In this document: positions 56,301-64,000 of the stretch, in pieces
Numbering within the stretch: position 1 is the first letter of the stretch
Layout of the letters: the number at the start of each line of letters is the position of its first letter
Assembly (NCBI GenBank): GCA_009760855.2
Contig: WPIO01000190.1
Location: 378,001-442,000 of the forward strand
Source of the DNA: Cristatella mucedo
Lineage: Eukaryota > Bryozoa > Phylactolaemata > Cristatellidae
Length of the DNA stretch: 64,000 nucleotides
Reading direction: 5' to 3'
The notes under the pieces: model-generated
Told to the model about the DNA's origin: nothing
What the model saw: only the letters and a program-made list of their open reading frames with translations
Databases searched by the model: none
Position numbers and translations under genes: made by a program

Positions 56301-58181
56301 GCGAACCGCAGGACTCGTACCCAGGGACCTCGGGACCGAGGTCGTGCGTACGAATTTGAAAAAGAACCGCTTTACCAAGTGTGCCATCGCGGCTCACCCG
56401 AATAAATATTAGCACCCGAGTAAAAACTGGCATCGCATAGCGACGCAGCCTCGGCAGACGGTGGCAGCCTCGGCAGACTCACCCTCATCATTTGGTGCGT
56501 CATGAAGCCAATGTCAGGCTGCGGCGTGAACGGCCTTGCGTTGGAAGACGGCGGAAGCAATCCGGCCACGCCTCGAGCGCTGTCGATGAGCGGCTGCCAG
56601 CTGTCGCTCGGAAGTCCCCAGAGGTTTATCTGGGTGCCAGAGTAGTTTGTGGGGTTGAACGGATTGGGGTCGGCTGCAATCTCACCGTCGTGGCCGGTGT
56701 GGCCGTGGTGGCCGGCATGAGCAGCCCCCGCAGACCAGGCCTGGCGCATGCGAGCGCCGGACTGAAGCGACAGCGGTGTAGAGGCCGCTTTCCCTGTGCT
56801 GGTGAGCTGATGCTCTTTGTTCTTGTCATTCTTTTGTGCCTGCGTGTATTCGCAAGGACAGACATCCGTGTCAAGAACTCTTTGACCGCACGAGAGCCCC
56901 CCCCGCCCACTTAGCCGGCCATCGAGGGCTGATGCCGCAAAAGAGAAAGTCGGAAGAGCAGCTGCAAAGGTCTGAGAGGAGCGCTCGCGACCTCACCTTC
57001 TTCTGCTCAGCCTGGACGTTGCTGACGCTGCTGTTGACACTGATGCTGCTCTCTGTCACCTGCGAGGCCGATGAGCTGACGACAGAGCTTGCATCGTCGG
57101 GGTCCTCCGGTTCATGGACCAGAAACGTCTTCGTGACAATCGCACTCTCTTGCAAACCGTCCCTTAATTAAGACAGCCAAATCTTTGACAAAGATGTGCG
57201 AATTCAACCAAGCATGAAGATGTACCGCAATGGCTGACTTGGCTCACTCAGCGACTTTGGCTCACGCGAGAAGGACGCCACACACAGCAGAGTTGCGACC
57301 GCGAAGCGCAAGTACAATCAGCCACGGCCTTTAACCTTTATGGAAGCCTAGCAATGAAAAGTAAGAGTGATACTTTGATGAAAGCGGTCGGGGTCAAAAG
57401 ACAAAAACTGCCAGTGTCAAGGTAGCTCTGCAGGAAACCGGGAGACCAAGGTAAGCAGACAAGCACGAATATTCCACAGCCATTACTAGCAAAGCAGACA
57501 CCGAACCGGCCAGATTGCGGTTCTCCCACTCGTCCAGCGTTGCCGGTGCATTCATTCAGGTGACCAGTCTTCCTGAGCAAATGCTATCCTCATTCTTTTT
57601 TGCAACAGGCAGCTATCGTTCGGAGCGGTCAAATCTCTTACCTGACCCTGTGCATGTCACCCCTAACCATATTATTCATTTTTTTTTCAAGCTTGATTTT
57701 ACTAACTATTCTATTGCATATAACTTTGCAGCAAATGTAAAGCGCCTAGAAAGAGATTAATTTCTCTGAGGGCGCTTTATCAAGTGCAATATTATTATTG
57801 TTATTATTACCTTGAGATTGCAATAGCTTTGAGCATCCTTTTGCCGGCATTGAGTGTAAAGGGCGCTTTGTATTTGAACGTGCTTTCCCTTCCTGCTACT
57901 CCGATCTGAAATGGATTAGGCTTGGTACCGTCGGTAGTGAAGTACGTCTTTGTATAGGGAGTCTCTGTAACGTCCAGATCAGCGCAGCGCAGCGATGAGC
58001 GGTGGCGGCAAGCTGCAGCTGCCGGAGGCAGCGTAAACGTACGCTCTGCCCTTCGATGGCCATACTAACCACAGACGAGTTCAATGTATGTGTCTGTGTC
58101 GATCTTGTGACTGGGCGTGAAATTCAGTGGATCTTTAAGGACGACTATCCTAGGAGGCTGCACGGCGCCTGCGCTAGGCAT
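53384..58181 (-). CDS. DZANK1: DZANK1 homologue (double zinc ribbon and ankyrin repeat protein 1), partial
   Basis: DZANK1 is a protein of ciliated animal cells linked to dynein/IFT-dependent cilium work. Seven exons: 58181-58070 (ATG at 58181), 57964-57811, 57162-56997, about 56680-56483, 54875-54719, 54009-53906, 53755-53384. Joining them keeps one frame for about 421 codons. Family-typical parts: the N-terminus MPSAGAVQPPRIVVLKDP; a chitobiase-like YFTTDGTKPNPF with TFKYKAPFTLNAGK; RDGLQESAIVTKTFLV; then SPGNGNWREQVDHIYAHL and PDFRSALGEPKMAKIVD. These follow the same order as my memory of the vertebrate protein. The last exon continues into a long Ala/Pro/Lys-rich stretch ending SYFVTEDYQ. 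The zinc ribbons, expected between exons 4 and 5, and the C-terminal ankyrin repeats are not visible. Exon 4 borders are the least sure: the better-looking acceptor at 56673 breaks the frame. LINE family B lies in intron 5 and a LINE family A tail at the donor of exon 2. Confidence 0.85.
54112..54665 (-). mobile_element. LINE family B fragment in a DZANK1 intron
   Basis: The tail is two TAATG units, then the conserved 3' end. The C-terminal ORF2 region is intact over about 159 codons: SPLLKELGWLPVEQRIQSKV, LAPSYLAELLHQFQPVRALR and LWNSLPQFLRND. It is inserted in the same orientation as the gene. Confidence 0.88.
55810..55970 (-). repeat. SINE family 1-like copy in a DZANK1 intron
   Basis: 'agcggcagaagagccttagc' and 'ggctatcacg' (tail side), then 'tggaattgaacccaagatac' (box B side) and 'cgtaccttactcttgagcta' (head). 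Confidence 0.6.
56215..56400 (-). repeat. tRNA-derived SINE, family 1, beside DZANK1 exon 4
   Basis: 'agatgatttaacagcctctt', 'gcgacagaagagcctttacg', 'caataaaggatcgcgaaccg' and head 'ctttaccaagtgtgccatcg'. It begins about 80 bp downstream of the exon 4 donor on the gene strand. Confidence 0.8.
57640..57810 (+). mobile_element. LINE family A 3' end at the DZANK1 exon 2 donor
   Basis: 'ctgaccctgtgcatgtcacc', 'gcagcaaatgtaaagcgcct' and 'tctctgagggcgctttatca' are followed by the tail AGTGCAATATTATTATTGTTATTATTAC split at 57790-57810. The very next base (57811) is the last base of DZANK1 exon 2. On the gene strand the intron therefore starts GTAATAATAAC, made of tail sequence. Confidence 0.85.
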
Positions 58182-58189
58182 CGTGAAGA

Positions 58190-59270
58190 GCACTCTGAAA
58201 AAGCAAACGTTAGCAATCGCGACAACAGGATGATCATGATCGCGACAGCAGGAGCCGTAAGCTCAAGCAGGTTCTGCATTTGCCTAGATCGCCAGTTTTT
58301 TTCTGCCTGTCACTCGAAATCGCTTCACCGACTGCAATAGACATCGCCTAGTGACTACGGCTTTCTATGCCCATTCAACACGTCCGTAGGCGCGCACGTA
58401 GCTACGCAGCAGTCCTGACGCATCGAACCTTACAAGTTAGGAAGTCTTTTACGCAAACTGAAACGCTAACTAGAGATTAGGGACGTAGTAAAGGCACTAT
58501 CGGTCGCTGTACTTACAAAGATTTCTTCCGGTAGGTCGCAATGAAGTAGGAGCAGGTGCCAGGGCGTATCCGTACGGCTGTCGCTAATGACTCCTGACCT
58601 TCCACACCAAAGAGCTCTTCTTGAGGAAGCCATGCTTGACAGCGGAAGCTCAAGCTAGATAGCCGCCTTTTCCTGGCCTCTTCATTCGCGTGAGCGCAGT
58701 GCTTTTGTTTGCGCATCTGTTGGATGAAGAAGCGCTATACAGATCTCATTGGATGATGCTTGCTTGGCGGCTATCATTTAATCTTCTTTTGAAGCGTGGC
58801 CGATAGTGAGCAGCCCAGATTATGTCAGTTGCCAACCGAGTCCATTAGCGGCTCGTGCATAATAATTGGGTTCTCCCTCTCATTCAAATTGCGCTGCTGT
58901 AATAGCGAATATCGAGCAATTGATAAGATGAATAGTGAGTGTGAAGCTAGCCTTGTAGCTAGAGAGTGTGACTCGCATAAAGCTTGTCCCGTTATCAAAC
59001 TGCTCCCTAATTACGACCATTCGTTCTCGCCGCGCTGCGATACATAAGTTCTAACAGCGCACCTGTGCGTGTTGCTGCTAGTAGAAGTCATTGGCCTGCA
59101 CAGCACCTTCCATTTGGCATTAAATTCTTGCAATTTTTACTTGCGGTGTTGTTGTACGAATGAGTCAGTATGCAGCCTTTCCCGCTTTAGCTCTACATTT
59201 TATGTGGCATAGACACGCTTAATTCATATTCCCCTACAAGTACACGTGTACATACAGCGTTTCGCCTTAA
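58190..59270. other. Region upstream of DZANK1 start exon
   Basis: The exon containing the DZANK1 ATG has an AG-type acceptor (tttttcag) just upstream at about 58195, so a 5' UTR exon must lie further up. I could not identify it or a promoter. Confidence 0.4.
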
Positions 59271-59278
59271 CACTAACG

Positions 59279-59450
<172 letters not shown>

Positions 59451-59459
59451 CCTAATCCG

Positions 59460-60680
59460 ACCCGCTGATTTCAAAGCTTCCCCACCCCCAGGCTGTCACT
59501 ATAGCTTCGCCTGCTCTTCGTATTGTTGCAAAGGAAGCACGATAGAATTATTAGCATCACTGTAATCGTTTCTCGAATATCCCTCAAATCCATTACAGAA
59601 TTCAGATACTTCAGCATGTGTTCGTGAATTTATTAACTCCCACAGTAAGCCCCAAACGGGACAAGCAAGACGAGGGAAAGAGGCTCAGTTTCAGTATTTC
59701 CCGCATTATTTTGAGCCACCCAGCTCGCTCTACCTCAAGTATTGCAGCATAACACTCTAACTCGGTGGCCATCAAGCCCGACAGCTCAACCCCAGAGGCC
59801 ACTCTTCAAGTGAATATGGCAGGCCAGTTCAATGTACATTAAACCCTTGATAATACGCGACACGAGAGTTGACGGCGAAACCTTGTCTGTTCGCTGTGAC
59901 TGTTGTGTGGGCCTGCGACTTCTGCTGTAATTAGCGAAGTGCCTGACACGAATGCACATGCCTCACCTGCGGCCAATAGTTAAGCCATTGAAGCAGCGCA
60001 GCGTCGGACCACTAATGCAAGTCATATTTCGTGTCGTCTGCTGCGATTGATCGAGCTCTCATATATGTGCCCGTTGAGAGGAATAAAGCCGAATCTTGTT
60101 TACTGCGAACGAACACCCGCTGTGTCTTCGTGAGACTCCCACTAGAGCAGCCGCCGCTGGAGACTCACTACACACTACATGCTCAAGCCCTGGAAAAAGT
60201 TAACTACTGCTACCCGATCCGTCACCAATGCCACCCATAAACGCTTTGTTCTTTCATACCCAGAGTTCAATTAAATTAATGGTGGAGTAGCCACTGACGT
60301 TCATTCCTCCCTCAATTTTTAACCATTTGAAATTTTGTTGAAGCAGTCATTCAAATATCCTGTCTCGAGCTCCTATAGCAAGCTACCAATGGTGGCACCG
60401 ATCTGTCGCCTCCCGATAACGATAATGCTCTATTTCAGATTCTCTTATCTCACTTCAATTCCGCCATACAGCTATTCTCAGTGAGTTTGCTCCTCCTTTT
60501 AAGCATATTGTACAGTATGAAATGCCTGGGTTTTACTGCCGTGATTAAAACTAGCTATAACCTTAAGCACAAGCATGCATATAATAACAATAATACTAAT
60601 AATGCATTTGTATATCGCCCTCAGAGAACTTCATCGATTTCTAGGCACTTTCCATTTACTGCAAAGGACATCCAAAAACC
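59460..60680. other. Anonymous sequence ending in a retroposon tail
   Basis: At 60580-60675, 'taataacaataatactaata', 'atgcatttgtatatcgccct' and 'tttactgcaaaggacatcca' form a minus-strand LINE/SINE-type tail directly before the LINE family B copy. Nothing else was recognised. Confidence 0.4.
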
Positions 60681-60689
60681 TATAAAAGA

Positions 60690-62090
60690 TGTATCTTCGT
60701 CTGTAACTCCACAAAGTCATAAAGACCATGTGGGTGTTACGCAGGAGAGTTTTGTATAGCGCACATTATAACACACTCACAGCCTAAGCGGCTTTCAGTA
60801 CGCATTCGGAAGCCAACAGACTTCATCTCACGCAACAAAGAGAAAGTGGGAAGCATAGCCGAGTCAGGAGAGCAGTTGAGGTAGTGAGTAGCATAGAAGT
60901 AGCAGCTCAGGACCGCTGAAAAGGATGAGCCATAGTCGGCAGCAGGAGAGTAGTTGTCGTTGCGTAAGAATTGCGGAAGCGAGTTCCACAGTCTAGGACC
61001 TGCAGAGCTAAAGCTTCTGTCGCCAACTGTCTTTAAGCGGAGGGATGGGACAGCTAATTTATTGTCCACACAGGACCTGAGGGCGCGAACAGGCTGAAAC
61101 TGATGCAGCAGTTCAGCTAGGTATGAAGGAGCCAAGCCGTGGCGGGCCTTGTGGGTCAGCGTAAGAACTTTGCTCTGTATCCTTTGCTCAACCGGCAACC
61201 ATCCTAGCTCTTTCAGCAAAGGAGACACATGCTCAAACCGCTGGGACTTGAAGACCAGCCTTGCAGCCATATTCATAGTCCGCTGTAGTGGCATAATAGC
61301 TTTCTTTGGCAGCCCAGAAAAAGGGAATTACAATAATCAAGCCGAGACAGAACTAAAGAGCTAGTTAAACTTTTTACAAGCCACTGTTGGAGACAGCTCC
61401 TAATCTTGGATAGGGATCGAATGTGATGGCTAGCTGTAGATGTAGTCTTCTGAATGAAGCTTTTGAAATTGAGGCAGCTGTCGAACACGACACCTAAATT
61501 ACGAGCACGCGGTGAAGGTCGCACAATAGCATCACCTATTAGAACAGCAAAGCCTTTTAATCCAGCCACACGCTTAGGGTGTCCTATGAGCAGCAGTTCG
61601 GTTTTATCGTCATTTAATTTCAGGAAGTTTTCCGACATCCAGGATCGAATATCGGCAAGGCAAGCATTCAATTTCTCAGTTGCTGCAGCAGATTCCGACG
61701 GTTTAAATGACAAATACAACTGGGTATCGTCAGCATAAAAGTGATATCCTATTCCATGGGCCTTAATCACTTTTCCCAGAGGTAGTGTATAAATGGAAAA
61801 CAGCAAGGGACCGAGTACAGACCCTTGAGGGACTCCACAGGTGACCCTTCTCGTGTCTGAGACCTGACCCCCACACGACACGGATTGAACACGATCAGAC
61901 AAGTATGATTTAAACCACGTCAGTGCTTCGTCTGCCAGACCGATCGTTGTTCTCAATCGTTCAAGCAGAACTTCGTGATCAATGGTGTCGAAAGCAGCAG
62001 ACAGATCTAGCAGAGCTAAGGCAGTGACATTCCCGTCGTCGTTGCCACGTAGAATGATTAGGACTAATTGTCCATCGACCGGCATACAAA
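60690..62090 (-). mobile_element. L2-like LINE family B, longest copy, with reverse transcriptase
   Basis: The minus ORF 62085-61273 (270 codons) encodes the middle and end of a non-LTR reverse transcriptase: LLDLSAAFDTIDHEVLLERL, VPQGSVLGPLLFSIYTLPLG, the catalytic YADD in FHFYADDTQLYLSF, and LNDDKTELLLIG. After a frameshift near 61290 the ORF 61294-60737 supplies the C-terminal region shared with the other family B copies (MNMAARLVFKSQ to RMRTESRLGCEC). The endonuclease and N-terminal half are missing, and the 5' end at about 62085 is scrambled. The type is L2/CR1-like, judged from motifs. Confidence 0.9.
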
Positions 62091-62099
62091 TGCATACTT

Positions 62100-63710
62100 A
62101 TGTATGCACACAGTTGCACCAAAGGAACTTGACCAAGTTGTACGAAGAGAACTTGAGCAACTACCACCCAGTCTCCCTTCTCCCATTCCTATGAAAGAAA
62201 GTGGAACGAGTCGTGGCAGACCAGCTGAACTCATATGTTGAAACTGCAAACCTTGCTAGTAAGTTCCAGCCTAGTTTTAGAGCTAATCACTCCGCACTGT
62301 CAGTGTAGCTTCGGGTGTACAACGACCCACATACAAATGCATACATGGCTAGAATATCTCAGCTTGTTTTACTTGATCTTTCTGCAGCTTTTGATATTAT
62401 TGATCGCGAAATTCCCGAGCGCCTCTCATCTCGCCCGGCATTACTGGCGCTGTGTTGCAATTGTTCAGGTCCTATCTCAGTGGATGATTCCAGAGCATTG
62501 ACGTGAATGGACAAAGATCATCCTCAAAGGAACCTCAGAAATATGGGATACCTCAGGGCTCTCTGCTTAGTCCTGTTCACGGTTCTCTTCGCCACATGTG
62601 AGCTCCACATGGGTAGAGTATCTCTGCTTACTTGGTCTGGTTTTTTTCACGGTTTATACTCTTCCCCTTGCCGATGTGATTGCCAAGCACAATATAGGCT
62701 TTCACTTTTATGCGGATGACACTCAGTTGTACCTTTGCTTTTATCTCTCCCAGCCCTCGAGCACGTCGAATTCCCTCAACTCTCTCGCTGCATGCATTGA
62801 TGACATCCACGCATGGATGGCAGCAAACTTGCTTAAACTGAATGATGATAAAACCAGCTTACTAGTTACGGGCAAACTAAGTGTGATTCAGAAATTGGAA
62901 AGGCTAACGCTCAAAATCGATTCTGCCAGCATATTCCTGTTGATCTGCACAAAGTCTAAGCGTCATATTCAAAAGTGACCTTTCATTAGACGACCACATC
63001 AGCTCCACAGTCAAGTTTACCTACTTTCGGCTATATAACATTGCGAAAATTCGGGCTTGTTTAGGCAGGGACACCGCATCTAAATTGGTCCATGCATTTG
63101 TGACATGCGGCCTTGACTTCTGTAACTTACTGCTTGCTGGCCTACCGGCCTGTGCAGTCACGTGCTTACTGTTGGTGCAAAACTCTGCAGCTCGGCTTGT
63201 CTGTCGTGAGCGTCGTAGCTGCCACATCACACCACTTTTCGCCGACCTGTACTGTCTCCCAGTCAAGCAACGCATCGACTTCAAGTTTTGCCACTCACTT
63301 TTAGGTCCCTTCATTCATCGGCTCCAGCCTACCCATACCTCATACAAATCTCAAATCCTTTGGAGACCGTGCCTTTAGTTTGTATGCTCCCAAAGCCTGG
63401 AACTCACTCCAGACTGGCGTCACGACATCTCACTTAAAAAGAAGCTAAAAACTCATCTAATTATCACATAATTTAGCGGGTCCCTGTGATTTGTCCTTTA
63501 TGTGCTCATGCATGCTGCCACTAACCATACTGGCATGCTGACCCTGTGCATGTCACCACCACTAACTCTATCATTCTTGTTGTTTATTGAGTATGCTTCC
63601 ACTAACCACTCGATCGTACTTTCTTTGCAGCAAATGTAAAGTGCCCAGAGAGATCAGAGTTCTTTGGGGGCGCTATATGTATCAAATGTATTATTATTAT
63701 TATTTGTCCC
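62100..63710 (+). mobile_element. L2-like LINE family A, longest copy, broken reverse transcriptase
   Basis: Pieces of one reverse transcriptase occur in several frames: NYHPVSLLPFL (about 62160), QLVLLDLSAAFDIID (about 62360), FHFYADDTQLYLCF (about 62700), LNDDKTSLLVTGK (about 62840), then the family A C-terminus (FVTCGLDFCNLLLAGLPACA) and 3' end with TTATTATTATT at 63688-63702. Frameshifts and stops show it is dead. Confidence 0.85.
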
Positions 63711-64000
63711 TCCCAGCCCTCCAGCACGTCGAATTCTCTTAACTCCCTTGCTGCATCTACTGATGACATCCCATTTAGATGACAGTAATCTTTCCTACAT
63801 TTAATAATGATAAAACCAACTTACTAGTTATAGGCAAACTAAGTGATTCAGAAATTGGAAAACCTAGCGCTCAAAATCGGCTCTGCCAGCATATTTCGTG
63901 TTGAATTTGCACACAATCTCTTCTGTACTTTCTCAAGCTTAATCTCAGTAAACCTACCTAGTATACTGTCTGCGGTAATCCACACGTCATCACAGTTTGG
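63711..64000 (+). mobile_element. Second LINE family A fragment, cut by window edge
   Basis: It restarts with 'tccctcccagccctccagca' and 'cgtcgaattctcttaactcc', repeating the reverse transcriptase segment at about 62748-62940, with deletions. It begins exactly after the TTATT tail of the previous copy. Confidence 0.8.

Overview
This is nuclear DNA from an animal. Coding sequence comes in short GC-rich exons with GT/AG borders and compatible phases, separated by introns full of microsatellites, tRNA-derived SINEs and L2/CR1-like non-LTR retrotransposon fragments. The three recognisable genes (calpain, DZANK1, annexin) and the LINE type are metazoan. I cannot name the species; an invertebrate is my guess. 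No complete gene is visible and there are no bacterial operons, tRNA genes or CRISPR arrays. All exon borders were read by eye without transcripts or database searches.

Layout. 0-2 kb: two inverted SINE pairs, (GA)n tracts, one minus-strand exon carrying the first half of a C1 zinc finger, and a 20-bp GC-rich minisatellite. 2-7.4 kb: (CT)n and (GT)n tracts plus LINE/SINE relics. 7.9-10.2 kb: an AT-rich, heavily broken relic of a protein-primed family-B DNA polymerase (Polinton/Maverick or adintovirus type), with a same-orientation SINE on each side. 11.89-12.73 kb: a short element with 34-bp terminal inverted repeats. 12.7-21 kb: mainly retrotransposon relics.

21.2-32.8 kb (possibly to 36.1 kb), minus strand: a calpain-like gene with calpain-10-like architecture (protease-like core followed by two C2-like calpain domain III copies). 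The expected catalytic Cys position reads Ser, and the usual His and Asn motifs were not found. 36-48 kb: no recognisable gene; LINE and SINE copies, perfect hairpins and anonymous DNA. 48.6-51.9 kb, minus strand: five exons of an annexin covering almost four repeats. 53.4-58.2 kb, minus strand: seven exons of a DZANK1 homologue from its start codon to an alanine-rich segment, without visible zinc ribbons or ankyrin repeats. 59-64 kb: (CT)n and two LINEs arranged head to head, including the longest reverse transcriptase ORF.

How parts relate. A LINE family with a (TTA)n tail and a tRNA-headed SINE family share a similar 3' end, which suggests the SINE uses that LINE's machinery. LINE tails have landed beside real exons: one tail begins at the first intron base after DZANK1 exon 2, so it appears to form the splice donor. 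The last visible DZANK1 exon and the first visible annexin exon are both phase 0 and adjacent, so a fused transcript is possible but unproven.
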